A DNA stretch of 64,000 bases from Bacillus stratosphericus (GCF_020524495.1 NZ_JAIVLB010000016.1:1-64000), one strand, 5' to 3'; shown: positions 1-8,253, counted from the first letter of the stretch. Numbers and translations are program-made. The notes: generated by a model not told the origin, from the sequence alone.

Positions 1-71
1 GGACAACAGCTGCATTTTTCCTCCATCGTTCTTCACGCGCGGCCGACTGCGTGCAGGCTAGAGCCTGCTTA
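1..71. repeat. Direct repeat copy A (partner at 2341-2411)
   Basis: The first ~70 bases recur at 2341-2411 with two mismatches (offsets 17 and 36). Both copies end in the palindrome GCAGGCT-AG-AGCCTGC. The DNA is more GC-rich than its surroundings. The window starts inside this copy, so what lies upstream of it is unknown. Confidence 0.9.
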
Positions 72-522
72 CGGAAGCTGAAGCTTCCTAAAACCATCGG
101 TAGCCAGCCTACGGCTGCCATTGAAGTGACATTTCCCTTTTGACCTCCGAAGCGTACAACATTCGGGGCCCGCTAATCAAAAAGCGTGCCAAAGTTTGCG
201 CCTCCGGCTCTTTACCACACTTTTTGATAAGACGGCCAGCCACATGACAAGAGCAAATGCTGATCAGTCGTAACTCGTAAGCCTCAGAAATGTTTAGCAA
301 TAGAGCCTATGCTAAACATTCCTGAAGCAACGGTTACGCTACCTAAAGGCAAATCAGCACTTGTCGCTACCGCGATGCCTACGGCCCTCTTGTCATGTGT
401 CTATCCTCAGTTGTCCGTTCTACCTGTCAAAAGGGAAAAATCCTCCCCTGAAGGGGACAACCCCTTCGGAGGTAAAAAGACAATTCAAAGGAGAAGATCA
501 AATGGTGAGCAGGAGGATATTC
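72..522. other. Non-coding hairpin-rich region with diverged inverted arms
   Basis: No convincing gene. GGAAGCT-GA-AGCTTCC forms a hairpin near 76-91. Reading outwards from about 304, the two strands share TGCTAAACATT-y-CTGA, CTCTTGTCATGTG and CGGAGGT-AAAAG blocks in the same order, so 109-300 and 309-470 look like diverged inverted copies of one element. A GAAGGGG-ACAA-CCCCTTC hairpin flanked by CCTCC/GGAGG (about 433-464) sits just before the first gene and could act on its leader. Confidence 0.5.
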
Positions 523-1074
523 ATGAATAAAAAAGTATTATTTTCAATTTCAGATTGTTACCACAAAATTGAAACTGTTTATATCGAAAACACACTTGGT
601 CTTTATTCGTTTAAAGATAAGAGTTTTGACGTTAGAGATTTACCACTTTATAAGGAAGATATTCTCGAATTTTTAACAAAAGAAAAGGACTTCAATTCAA
701 GAGATTATGATACTTATTTAATCTTAGCATCTTTAGTGAACGGACATTTAGATAATTACATGGATTAACCGTTTCCGAATCCGATTGACTGTAACGACTG
801 GTCAATTAGGGCTATTAAGGAGAAACGAATTGAAATTTTTATTTTGTTAAATGGTGAAGGTTATTGGAATTTAGACTATAGTGGCGGAATTGAAATAGTA
901 GATGTTAGTTCTTATGATTATTTGAGTACCAATTTAGAGAACGGGACACTTATAGACGAATTTAGAATAGAGACTGAAAGTAGTATGGTTGATAGAGATT
1001 TACAAGTCAAGGCACTATTAGACATTATGTTTGACTTGAACGGAGAATTGATTTTTTATAATGAAAAACTGTAA
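523..1074 (+). pseudogene. Hypothetical protein interrupted by one in-frame stop
   Basis: An ATG at 523 with an AGGAGG ribosome site 6 bases upstream opens an 81-codon frame that ends at TAA 766-768. The same frame stays open immediately after that stop to TAA 1072-1074 and reads as ordinary acidic protein (PFPNPIDCNDWSIRAIKEKR onwards). There is no ribosome site or good start after the stop. The simplest reading is one ~183-residue cytosolic gene broken by a single nonsense change. I do not recognise the family. Confidence 0.55.
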
Positions 1075-1117
1075 AAGGTTACTCTTTGCATTATTAAAGA
1101 GGGATGGGGATGCAAAT

Positions 1118-1494
1118 ATGATTAATTTTTGTGAAGGTCGAATCAACATAACTGGCGATAAGCTCCCTTTGTCCTTGCTTATTGTTTGAATTTTCATGAA
1201 TTTAATAACGATGAAGTAAAAGGAAAAGTGTTAACCCTGATAAAGGGCAGTAATGCCAATTTTATTCAAACAAGCGATATTTCATATGAAAGCCCTACTA
1301 AAATATCACTTCCGTTTGAAGCCGCGAGAGTTGTTGATGAAAAACTTCTTACTCATCTGTCTAAACAATTGAAACTGACATTTGAAATAGAAGTACATTG
1401 CCTTGCTGATCTAACTGATATTCGAATGGTGATCTGTGAGGGTCAGCTTCTAAAAGAAATAAAACAATATGAAAAAGACGAAAAAATTCACTAG
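1118..1494 (+). pseudogene. Frameshifted protein with a phage/plasmid YubB/Api92-like start
   Basis: ATG 1118 gives MINFCEGRINITGDK, a start resembling the N-terminus of small phage and plasmid proteins (usually N-W-C-x-N-R-L-x-I-x-G), but the frame stops at 1189. The remaining ~102 residues continue in another frame up to TAG 1494. The shift must lie between about 1160 and 1186. It is either a frameshifted pseudogene or two overlapping short ORFs. The family resemblance is inference from the first 15 residues only. Confidence 0.45.
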
Positions 1495-1505
1495 GAGTGG
1501 AGAGA

Positions 1506-1901
1506 ATGATCAAACAATATTCAGTAAAAATTGAAGTAGAAGTTGGCTCTACTTCTCATCAAGAAGCAAAAGCAGAAGGAATACAAGATATTTCTGAACA
1601 TATTGCATATGGCTCTATAGAAGCTGATGTAAGAGAGATTTATAATGGACTGAATACTAGTCAAATCAATGAAAAACTGATTGAAGTTCAAAGTCGGATT
1701 GAAGCCTTAAAACAATCATCTTTTAATGAGCCAGACTGCCTTGAAACCGAATTGAAATATTTAGAGAAAGCTATTCAAAAATTACATGAGGGAGATCAGC
1801 ATGCCCTTAATGTAATAGAATATATCAGATTACTCACCTACAATGATGACTTGTTTGATTTGTCATCAGATGTATTAAAACAATTCAAATACAACCACTA
1901 G
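1506..1901 (+). CDS. Hypothetical 131-residue acidic protein
   Basis: The start at ATG 1506 is chosen because AGGAG lies 6-7 bases upstream; the upstream GTG in the same frame has no ribosome site. The protein is helical and acidic with heptad-like stretches (residues ~55-100) and has no signal peptide or membrane segment. It follows the broken gene at 1118-1494 by a few bases, so the two were probably co-transcribed. Its stop codon lies inside the terminator hairpin. Function unknown. Confidence 0.65.
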   Translation: MIKQYSVKIEVEVGSTSHQEAKAEGIQDISEHIAYGSIEADVREIYNGLNTSQINEKLIEVQSRIEALKQSSFNEPDCLETELKYLEKAIQKLHEGDQHALNVIEYIRLLTYNDDLFDLSSDVLKQFKYNH

Positions 1902-1922
1902 GGGCTAAGCCCTAGTGGTTTC
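1893..1922 (+). terminator. Hairpin terminator after the 1506-1901 gene
   Basis: Perfect 11-bp stem AACCACTAGGG/CCCTAGTGGTT with a 6-base loop, followed by a short T stretch. It overlaps the stop codon of the preceding gene. Confidence 0.7.
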
Positions 1923-2220
1923 TGCGTTGTTCAGCTCATTGATGGCCTACGCTTGGGAGGAAAGCTAAAGCTTTCCTTTTATTAAAACGCAGGCATCGAG
2001 CCTGCTGGGTCAGTGAACGCTGCCAAAAGACAAACCCTTTGCTATGCTCTGCCAACTTCGTTGTCATCGCATAGCTTTTTTATTTTATATCAGCTTGATT
2101 CCAGTGTCTCACTTACTCCAATTTACACACTCTTATCCTTTTTATCTCATCACTGTTTAAGTTCGAGATCGAACCTCTTTATTAATTAATGATCATTACC
2201 CTATTAAAACCTGTTTAGGG
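1923..2220. other. Intergenic hairpins
   Basis: Non-coding. GGAAAGCT-AA-AGCTTTCC followed by TTTTATT (1959-1982) and GCTATGC/GCATAGC followed by T6 (2041-2082) look like plus-strand terminators. GCAGGC/GCCTGC (1989-2005) is another palindrome built from the same GCAGGC core as the repeats at 1 and 2341. The remainder (2083-2220) is AT-rich with nothing recognised. Confidence 0.5.
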
Positions 2221-2411
2221 CTGCCCTGTGGGTCTACTCATGAACTGTAAGCCGGCACAAAACACCGGCCAACATTTCATGGTATCTCGCTCCACGCTAA
2301 ACCATGGGATAACAAACATCTGTAAGCCCTGGTTCCACCAGGACAACAGCTGCATTGTTCCTCCATCGTTCTTCATGCGCGGCCGACTGCGTGCAGGCTA
2401 GAGCCTGCTGA
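2221..2411. repeat. Hairpin array ending in direct repeat copy B
   Basis: Four palindromes follow one another: GCCGG/CCGGC (2251-2269), CATGGT/ACCATG (2278-2306), CCTGG-TTCCA-CCAGG (2328-2342) and GCAGGCT/AGCCTGC (2393-2408). Positions 2341-2411 repeat positions 1-71. The composition is GC-richer than flanking DNA and no ORF fits. A structured RNA, a single-strand origin or a mobile hairpin element are possible; none is proven. Confidence 0.5.
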
Positions 2412-2431
2412 AAACATTTCAAAGGTAAATG

Positions 2432-2629
2432 TTAAGAGCTTGTTGATGCTTTTCGTCTTGTGAACAATCTGACGATAGCAGCAACCAGAACACCTACTAT
2501 AAAGCTTGTGATCAGGAGGTTAGCAAAGACTGTGAAGTTGGCTCCTTCTTTGTTAATTTGCATGCCAAATAGGAGAAGTGTCACAAAGAATGAGATCATA
2601 AAGGATTTTGATATGAAGAATCTTTTCAA
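2432..2629 (-). CDS. Small two-helix membrane protein
   Basis: The start is placed at TTG 2629 because GGTGG/GAG precedes it; an upstream TTG at 2647 lacks a site. The ~65-residue product has two hydrophobic segments (about residues 9-25 and 36-56) and a basic C-terminal tail (RLFTRRKAS). It lies 38 bases downstream of the secreted-protein gene on the same strand and is probably co-transcribed. The pairing could be a secreted toxin with membrane immunity protein, but nothing in the sequence proves it. Confidence 0.55.
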   Translation of the reverse strand: MKRFFISKSFMISFFVTLLLFGMQINKEGANFTVFANLLITSFIVGVLVAAIVRLFTRRKASTSS

Positions 2630-2667
2630 ATTCTCACCACCTTTCAAATGAAAACCTGGTCTTATGG

Positions 2668-3492
2668 CTATTTAACGCTCCATTTCTTCCATACAGTTCC
2701 TTTTTTGTTGGCCGTCAAATAAACCTTGATGTACTGGTCTTGTACGACTAGGCCATATCCTTTTATTTCAAGACCAAAGTGGAAATTCCCTCTTCCATAC
2801 ACTTCAGCATAATTCTTGCCCTTTTTATAGGTCCCTTTCTTCCAGTTGGAGACTTGCCAAATGGATAAGAACCCCTTTGTATACCAGGCATCATTTAATT
2901 TCGCCTTAACGTCACTACCATTATATTGGAAATACCCCTTTGTCTTGACGGTGAAAAGCTTCATATTGAGAAAGTTTTTTGCTGTATACCAGCTAGTGAA
3001 GGTTTTAGTGTTTTTGTATTTAGCAGCAGTAGCTTTTAAATCTCCATTCTCTACAAAATCTTTAGGAGTTTCTTCAGCTGTGGTTTGGTGGATGTAAAAG
3101 ACAGGACTATTTGTAGTGATAATTGTAATGTTATCATTGATTGAGTGGCTTTCGAACTGGCCTAAAGCAATGTTGTCATCAAGATATTTATTCATGTCTA
3201 ACTCATCATCTGATGAATTGCTTGTGTTAGGCAGCAACGTGGTACTTTGAGTTGAGTTGTAGTAATTCGGTATGAGCGATTCATCTACTCTTTCCTTTAA
3301 ACCATCGATCACTTGGTCCAATTCATTATCAGTTTGCGGATTGATCAAGGAAAGTTCTGAGATAAGCTTTTCCTGATATTCTTTAATCGATGATATCTTT
3401 GCCGGATCTGCTTCAGCTGCAAAAACACTAGAGGAGAACATTTGAGATCCTACAAAACAAGCCAAAATCATTAAGAACGCAATTCTTTTCAT
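2668..3492 (-). CDS. Secreted protein of unknown function
   Basis: 274 residues. A clear Sec signal peptide (MKR, hydrophobic core, then SSVFAAEA) suggests cleavage near residue 26. Residues ~30-80 are helical. The C-terminal ~110 residues are aromatic, Lys- and Gly-rich with alternating beta pattern (YFQYNGSDVKAKLNDAWYTK), a composition typical of exported beta-sandwich proteins. No LPXTG or wall-binding repeat is visible, so it is probably released. It heads a two-gene unit with the small membrane protein downstream. Function not recognised. Confidence 0.7.
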   Translation of the reverse strand: MKRIAFLMILACFVGSQMFSSSVFAAEADPAKISSIKEYQEKLISELSLINPQTDNELDQVIDGLKERVDESLIPNYYNSTQSTTLLPNTSNSSDDELDMNKYLDDNIALGQFESHSINDNITIITTNSPVFYIHQTTAEETPKDFVENGDLKATAAKYKNTKTFTSWYTAKNFLNMKLFTVKTKGYFQYNGSDVKAKLNDAWYTKGFLSIWQVSNWKKGTYKKGKNYAEVYGRGNFHFGLEIKGYGLVVQDQYIKVYLTANKKGTVWKKWSVK

Positions 3493-3680
3493 TCATTACT
3501 CACTCCTTAAATAATTTAAACAGGGATGTGAGTCTTAGGTGATCCATAAGCAAGAGTAATTAACGTAACCAGTCACCTCCTAAACAATATATGTCTATAT
3601 TAACATTTGTGGATCGATTGAAATGCATGCAGGGTAAAATTTAATCTGGTATTAAGAAAATAAAAAGCTCGCGTCCAAAC

Positions 3681-3722
3681 TGTTTATTAAACGTGATAAA
3701 CTGAAATTGTGAATAAACAGAA
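3681..3722 (+). promoter_or_regulatory. Putative operator upstream of the multi-RHH gene
   Basis: TGTTTATTAAAC (3681-3692) recurs exactly at 56036-56047, upstream of the other long RHH-type gene. Here an inverted half CTGTTTATT/AATAAACAG spans to 3720, immediately before the ribosome site of the 3735 gene. The position suggests autoregulation by the encoded DNA-binding protein. Confidence 0.4.
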
Positions 3723-3734
3723 GCAGGGGTATTT

Positions 3735-4433
3735 ATGAAAAAATGCATGTTGTATCTTAATAAATTGGATCTTAAAAATTTACATAAAGCGCTCGGTTCT
3801 GTTAACAGAATTGGGAGGGCGGTTAGAACCTATATTGTACGGGAATATGAGTTGCCTTCTAATGAAAACGAGTTGGTTAGAATGCTTACCTATCGTCCTG
3901 GTGAAAATGGTGAAATCACTTGCTTGGGGCTATCAGAATCTGCACTAGCAAAACTAGATGAAACGGTTAAAACATTAAGGGAATTAGAAAAAAACTATCC
4001 CGTTCTTTTTAGGAAGTCCAGTAGAAGTGGAAGAGTTGATGATTTTTATTCATTAATAATTCGTGACATCATTAAAAAAATGACAGAGAGAATAGAGAGT
4101 GGAGATTATTCTTACGAGATTGTGAGTAAAAGGTTTGTTATACCTGAAGACATTGTTATGAACTACAGACAATTATATAAGCCAGGTATCAATACAAAAA
4201 TTGAGCTGGCTGAGGAATTAGAAAACTTCATACTCCAAAATTACGCTGAAGAACAGATTAGATCTTTGATAGAAATAGAAAGTAATCAAAAAATAAAGTA
4301 TAAGTTTACATTAGACAAGTCTGCATTAGACAAAGTGTCTTTACTTAAAGCTACAAGTATAAAGAAGATAACAGAATCGAAAGTAATGACGGATATTTTA
4401 ATAAAATTTCTTGAACAAATGGCTCCCGAATAA
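3735..4433 (+). CDS. Putative DNA-binding protein with four ribbon-helix-helix-like repeats
   Basis: 232 residues. Four successive units, each a short beta-like strand followed by two helices, start near residues 4, 60, 133 and 184 (for example LNKLDLKNLHKALGSVNR and FTLDKSALDKVSLLKATSIK). This is the pattern of MetJ/Arc-type RHH domains in tandem on one chain. The genes at 56115 and 57013 have the same build. The AGCAGGGG ribosome site precedes ATG 3735. A repressor, centromere-binding or relaxosome accessory role is possible; the fold is inferred from pattern, not alignment. Confidence 0.6.
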   Translation: MKKCMLYLNKLDLKNLHKALGSVNRIGRAVRTYIVREYELPSNENELVRMLTYRPGENGEITCLGLSESALAKLDETVKTLRELEKNYPVLFRKSSRSGRVDDFYSLIIRDIIKKMTERIESGDYSYEIVSKRFVIPEDIVMNYRQLYKPGINTKIELAEELENFILQNYAEEQIRSLIEIESNQKIKYKFTLDKSALDKVSLLKATSIKKITESKVMTDILIKFLEQMAPE

Positions 4434-4445
4434 GGAGCCTTTTTT
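4421..4445 (+). terminator. Intrinsic terminator
   Basis: GGCTCC/GGAGCC stem with 7-base loop and T6, overlapping the end of the 3735-4433 gene. Confidence 0.85.
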
Positions 4446-4541
4446 GGTAAGAAAAAGAAAAAAACGCTATCTTTTAGTGTCCGAATTTGATATAATTGAA
4501 GTAAGATAAATATTGATATAGTAAGTTTTGGAGGTATATTT

Positions 4542-5048
4542 ATGAATTGCACATGCCCATTCTGTGGATCTGAATTACACGATAAGAAAGATGGAAAAGA
4601 GAAATATTTTTGTGATTTTTGTGTAATGGATATCACCAAAAATCAGGCTCAAACAGAGGGTCACAGGATTGAGGAAGAACATAAAGAAGATGTGAATTTG
4701 TTAGATTCGAGAGAAACGACTCCTGTTTTGATGACATATTCAACCTGGTCTTTAATCTTGTTATTAAAAGAAGTCAGAAAAAGAAGGGCAATTCTATATA
4801 AGGCTACGTTAAATGCAGAGAAGTATAGCAGGGGTTATCGAGATAAACAAAAAGCTGATGATATTGCATCTGAATTTCAAGACGTAACCAAAAGGATGTA
4901 CATAATTGAAAACATCCTGAAGAAGCGTCTTAGTTATATCCCAGATAATCTACGTGATAGTTATCTTAGGGACTACGAAAAACACATGAGCAACAAAAAA
5001 ACAAATGATAAGATGCTTACCTTTACTGATTCTGATGGTGAGGTTTAA
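4542..5048 (+). CDS. Zinc-ribbon protein with helical C-terminus
   Basis: 168 residues. The N-terminus carries two CxxC-type knuckles (CTCPFCGS near residue 3, FCDFC near residue 27), the pattern of a small zinc ribbon. The remaining ~120 residues are helical and highly charged. GGAGG precedes ATG 4542. The next gene, the methyltransferase remnant, starts 3 bases after the stop, so both were one transcript. A role with the methyltransferase is only suggested by that spacing. Confidence 0.6.
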   Translation: MNCTCPFCGSELHDKKDGKEKYFCDFCVMDITKNQAQTEGHRIEEEHKEDVNLLDSRETTPVLMTYSTWSLILLLKEVRKRRAILYKATLNAEKYSRGYRDKQKADDIASEFQDVTKRMYIIENILKKRLSYIPDNLRDSYLRDYEKHMSNKKTNDKMLTFTDSDGEV

Positions 5049-5051
5049 AAG

Positions 5052-5654
5052 ATGGGCATTCTGAATTTGGATTTATTTCGAGAAATTGTCGTTGATAACT
5101 TTGCTGGCGGTGGTGGAGCAAGCACAGGCATTGAAATGGCTACAGGTTTATCCGTTGATATTGCTATTAACCATGACCCAGATGCAATTGCGATGCATAA
5201 AACAAACCATCCTGATACAGAGCATTACTGTGAAAGTGTATGGGATGTAGATCCGAAAGAGGCTGTTAAGGGACGAAAAGTTGGACTTGCCTGGTTTTCA
5301 CCTGATTGTAAGCATTTTTCGAAAGCAAAAGGTGGCAGACCAAAGGATAAACAGGTTCGAAGATTAGCATGGATTGCAGTGAAATGGGCTATTGCAGTAC
5401 GTCCAAGAGTGATCATGTTAGAAAACGTTGAAGAGTTTCAGACGTGGTGTCCGCTAGATGCTGATGGATATCCAATCAAAGAAAAAAAGGGTGAAACCTT
5501 CAAATCTTTTGTGAAATCACTTGAAGCGTTGGGATACAAGGTTCAATTCAAAGAGTTGAGGGCTTGTGACTATGGCGCGCCTACTACTAGAAAACGTTTT
5601 TTTATGGTAGCTCGTTGTGATGGTAAACCGATTGTTTGGCCTGCACCTACGTAA
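5052..5654 (+). pseudogene. 5' fragment of a C5 cytosine DNA methyltransferase
   Basis: About 200 residues remain of a family normally near or above 400. Motif I (DNFAGGGGASTG, residues 15-26), catalytic motif IV (SPDCKHFSKA, Cys86), motif VI (ENVEEF, 124-129) and motif VIII (APTTRKRFFMVAR) are all present. The frame stops right after IVWPAPT, before the target-recognition domain and motifs IX-X. The sequence then runs straight into an unrelated frame at 5656. This looks like a deletion junction leaving an inactive enzyme. Confidence 0.85.
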
Positions 5655-5655
5655 C

Positions 5656-6033
5656 GACCTGATCAAGCTCATTGCAACCATTGATCATAGAACATTTTAT
5701 TGTGAATCAAAAGATTGGGTTGCCTGCTTTATATTTGGCAAACGAGGAAAACTATTCTTCGTAGATGATTACACAGGGGAATGGGTCTATCCATATGAAT
5801 TAGGGCACGGTCCAGCAAAAGGATTCTCACATGGAGGGAACATGTGGCAGCTGGTCAACAGTTTTCGTGAATTTATCATTACTGGTCGATATGGCGATCT
5901 CAGAGACTATAAAGAAATTTGGGCTTATAGTCGTGAAGGCTGTCAAAAGATTCGCCAAAAGGCAAAGGAAATCGGATTTATTGAAACGGTTGATTATCCA
6001 TACAGTTTCAGAGAATGGGAGAAAGCACGATGA
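5656..6033 (+). pseudogene. Probable 3' fragment of a hypothetical gene fused to the methyltransferase stub
   Basis: About 125 residues (NDLIKLIATIDHRTFYCESK onwards, ending FREWEKAR) of aromatic-rich cytosolic protein that begins exactly where the methyltransferase homology ends. There is no ribosome site at the only upstream ATGs, which lie inside methyltransferase coding sequence. I read it as the 3' part of a second gene joined by deletion. Its stop overlaps the next start (ATGA type). Family not recognised. Confidence 0.5.
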
Positions 6034-6335
6034 ATCTCAGTGATAAACAGCGAAAATGTCTCGATGAATTGAGCGAAAGTAAATGGGATGTTCCAGAATC
6101 CATAAAGGAATCCGTAAAAGAGATGATAAACGCACTTCATGAGCTAGAAGACAAAGAGCAGACTTTTCAAAAACGATATGACTATCATATCTCACAAAAA
6201 TATGAAGCAATGGCTGGGCAATATGATGGCTGGAGCAGTAGTGCAGATGCTGTAAAACATCATTCTTTGAGTGCGAGTCTTGTTTACCAGGATGCATTGA
6301 TTGCAGGTACTAGGTTAAAAGCGGAGGGTGATTGA
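6030..6335 (+). CDS. Hypothetical 101-residue helical protein
   Basis: Start ATG 6030 is chosen for GGGAGA 6 bases upstream; it overlaps the stop of the preceding frame by 4 bases (coupled translation). The product is cytosolic and mostly helical with a charged middle (HELEDKEQTFQKRYDYH). It ends in a TGATG overlap with the next small frame. No family recognised. Confidence 0.55.
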   Translation: MNLSDKQRKCLDELSESKWDVPESIKESVKEMINALHELEDKEQTFQKRYDYHISQKYEAMAGQYDGWSSSADAVKHHSLSASLVYQDALIAGTRLKAEGD

Positions 6336-6551
6336 TGACAAAGGTATTAGAAAATCAAACACTCTATCAAAATCCCAATCTTCTAAAGGAGGAAGCACGA
6401 TGGCGAAAACCGAGCTTACTTAAAACTTGAAGAGGAAATTCATTCGAAAACTAATACAAAAGGTATGAAAAGCGAGTTCGGTTTACGAGAAGTGTGTGGT
6501 TTTATCATAGTTCGTGATTCATATGAACCAATTAATTATTTAGAAATGTAG
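6335..6551 (+). pseudogene. Two short gene remnants
   Basis: ATG 6335 opens a 31-codon peptide (MTKVLENQTLYQNPNLLKEE onwards) that ends at 6430. A second frame, from about 6418 to TAG 6551, has no start of its own and reads YLKLEEEIHSKTNTKGMKSE onwards. An internal start with an ideal AGGAGGAAGCACG site at about 6400 gives only seven codons before a stop. This looks like the 5' end of one gene joined to the 3' end of another. Confidence 0.45.
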
Positions 6552-6562
6552 GGGGAATAATC

Positions 6563-6940
6563 ATGTCAATACCTAATTACGAAAAAGGAAGAATTAAAGA
6601 AACGCTAATAAAGTCCTTATTATTATTGGTGGTGATTATAGCATTAGGAACAGCAGTGTTCGTTTTATATGAGTTAGGATTGATAAACATAAAGTATATA
6701 GATGATATTATTTTGGGTCTTTTTATTGTTGCGTTTGCTTTTGGCACTTTCATTATGGCCTCAGAAATTGATTCTAGTATACAGTTGTTTGTTGGGTTTT
6801 TATATATGTTGTTTGCGTGTGTTGTCGTTTTTTGTTTATACCAAAATGGTCTAACTATAGCGTCCTATGTAACTGGTGGAATATTCATTTTCATATTGAT
6901 TGTTTATGGTTTTTACAAATCTAGTGATTTTTTTTGGTAA
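6563..6940 (+). CDS. Four-helix integral membrane protein
   Basis: 125 residues with four hydrophobic segments (about 17-35, 46-64, 71-90 and 97-117), Lys-rich N-terminus and almost no soluble loops. GGGGGAA precedes ATG 6563. Neighbours are gene remnants, so it may be an isolated survivor of a deleted module. Small four-TM proteins of this kind are common among plasmid and immunity genes; no specific function can be assigned. Confidence 0.6.
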   Translation: MSIPNYEKGRIKETLIKSLLLLVVIIALGTAVFVLYELGLINIKYIDDIILGLFIVAFAFGTFIMASEIDSSIQLFVGFLYMLFACVVVFCLYQNGLTIASYVTGGIFIFILIVYGFYKSSDFFW

Positions 6941-7031
6941 TGATAACCATCATGAATTGGGAAGAGTTGAATACAAATTTACTTCTATAGATGAGTTCTG
7001 TTCAAAGCTAAGTGAATATTTCAAGTTATAG
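6936..7031 (+). pseudogene. 3' remnant of a gene
   Basis: An open frame without a start, ending HHELGRVEYKFTSIDEFCSK then LSEYFKL-stop. This resembles the C-terminal end of SMI1/KNR4-type immunity proteins, but the fragment is too short to be sure. Confidence 0.25.
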
Positions 7032-7121
7032 AGTGGATTATAAATAACTGTGCACGGAAGTAATGTAGATCTATTGAAGAAATGAAAATAGGAAAAAATA
7101 ATAATTGTAAGGAGATTGCAT

Positions 7122-7250
7122 ATGAATAAACATGAAAAACTATTAACAATGACTCCTGAAAAATTAGAAAAAAACCATGCCGATTATCAAAAATTTCTAT
7201 CTTCAACTTTGAAGAATTTTCACAGAGACTTTATCAAAAGTTTCAAATAG
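7122..7250 (+). CDS. Small 42-residue hypothetical protein
   Basis: ATG 7122 with AAGGAGA upstream. The product is basic and helical (LLTMTPEKLEKNHADYQKFL). No homology recognised. The ribosome site is the main support. Confidence 0.4.
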   Translation: MNKHEKLLTMTPEKLEKNHADYQKFLSSTLKNFHRDFIKSFK

Positions 7251-7329
7251 CGCAAATGGAGAGAGCAATGAAGTAAATCGGTGAGATAAAGGGAAAGAAA
7301 ATGGGTCCACATTACCTTCTAGTACAAAA

Positions 7330-7380
7330 ATGTAAACTGAGTGTAAATTTAACTAAGGTAAATTTACACTCAGTTTACAT
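7330..7380. repeat. Perfect 22-bp inverted repeat with 7-base loop
   Basis: Arm 7330-7351 and arm 7359-7380 are exact reverse complements (core GTAAACTGAGTGTAAATTTA). No T-run follows on either strand, so it is not a typical terminator. It lies in the remnant-rich zone between two tiny ORFs. Confidence 0.9.
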
Positions 7381-7440
7381 AATCTTTATTCTCGGAAGTT
7401 GTGTGTCAAGACCCAAACTGATGTTCAAGGAGGATAAGAA

Positions 7441-7566
7441 ATGATTTGGTATATATGTTTTTTCTTTGCGTTGTATTTGTATTGGACTATTGTTGACATT
7501 ATTGTTGAGACTGGTAGCAGCATGATAGTACGAACAGTAGCAGAAAAAGAAGATAAATTTAACTAA
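7441..7566 (+). CDS. Small single-helix membrane peptide
   Basis: 41 residues from ATG 7441 with a strong AAGGAGGATAAGAA site. Residues 2-25 are hydrophobic and aromatic, followed by a polar tail ending EKEDKFN. Its stop overlaps the next start (TAATG), indicating translational coupling. Confidence 0.55.
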   Translation: MIWYICFFFALYLYWTIVDIIVETGSSMIVRTVAEKEDKFN

Positions 7567-7730
7567 TGAGAGTGGAAATTACGTGGAGCGAGATTTCATG
7601 GAGTGTTGGCCGGTTTTTGCTGACCTTACAATCCATGTGCAACAATATTGCCTACAAATGTGGTTATCAAGATGGAGAAATAGCTACATTAAAAAAGGAA
7701 TTAGAAACACTCATTAACATAAAAGCTTAA
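7566..7730 (+). CDS. Small 54-residue protein with YKCGYQDGE element
   Basis: Begins in a TAATG overlap with the preceding peptide. Its C-terminal part encodes YKCGYQDGEIATLKKELE, and the underlying DNA is repeated about 150 bases downstream. A short coiled coil is likely at the end. Function unknown. Confidence 0.4.
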   Translation: MRVEITWSEISWSVGRFLLTLQSMCNNIAYKCGYQDGEIATLKKELETLINIKA

Positions 7731-7749
7731 CATATAACAATATATAACG

Positions 7750-7957
7750 CAGATAGTTTAATTAGCCGGAGAATTAAAGAGTTGGAAACCATAATTATGG
7801 AATACAAATGTGGTTATCAAGATGGAGAAATGGACACATTATCAAAGGAATTACAAAAATTCGTGATATAAGATTTGAGAATAAAGATTTATATAATGAA
7901 CAGAATACAATTGTTCTAAGAATTAGAAATTTAGAGAGTATATTAAAGCTATATTGA
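7750..7957 (+). pseudogene. Degenerate tandem copy of the preceding small ORF
   Basis: A 29-base identical block at 7653-7681 and 7803-7831 encodes the same YKCGYQDGE peptide. The second copy gives only a 24-codon frame (7797-7871) without a ribosome site. Further on, the frame R-I-R-N-L-E-S-I-L echoes R-I-K-E-L-E-T-I-I just before the second copy. The whole stretch looks like decayed tandem duplication. Confidence 0.5.
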
Positions 7958-7973
7958 TAAGGAGAGAATCAAA

Positions 7974-8162
7974 ATGAGAAACGCAATGAGAACCCCCTCT
8001 TTCTGGATCACATTCTTTATATACTGCGCCCTATACTTTGCTTTTCTTGCTGCCGGTGCTAATGGTCTTGTAGCTTTCATTGGTGCATTTACTTCGGTAA
8101 TCGTCGGAGCCTACGTGAGGCTCTTTCTGTCAAGAAAACAAAAAGAAGCAAAAAGAAGCTAA
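7974..8162 (+). CDS. Small two-helix membrane protein
   Basis: 62 residues, two hydrophobic segments (about 10-28 and 31-51) and a basic tail (LFLSRKQKEAKRS). AGGAGAG precedes ATG 7974. The build resembles the 65-residue protein at 2432-2629 (two helices then a basic tail). Function unknown. Confidence 0.55.
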   Translation: MRNAMRTPSFWITFFIYCALYFAFLAAGANGLVAFIGAFTSVIVGAYVRLFLSRKQKEAKRS

Positions 8163-8253
8163 AGGCAATAAAGAGAGATAAACAATCAACTCTTTAAGTC
8201 GATATTAGTAATGTTGCATTTTTTTACAGGCGCAATTTTAAAGGAGGATTACA

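Noticed and set aside
109-300. 63-codon minus-strand ORF in the first 300 bases
   Set aside because: Lies in palindromic GC-rich DNA with no ribosome site; shares blocks with the opposite-strand region 309-470, so it is repeat structure rather than a gene.
7330-7380. Considered as an intrinsic terminator
   Set aside because: No T-run on either strand and no well-supported gene ending beside it.
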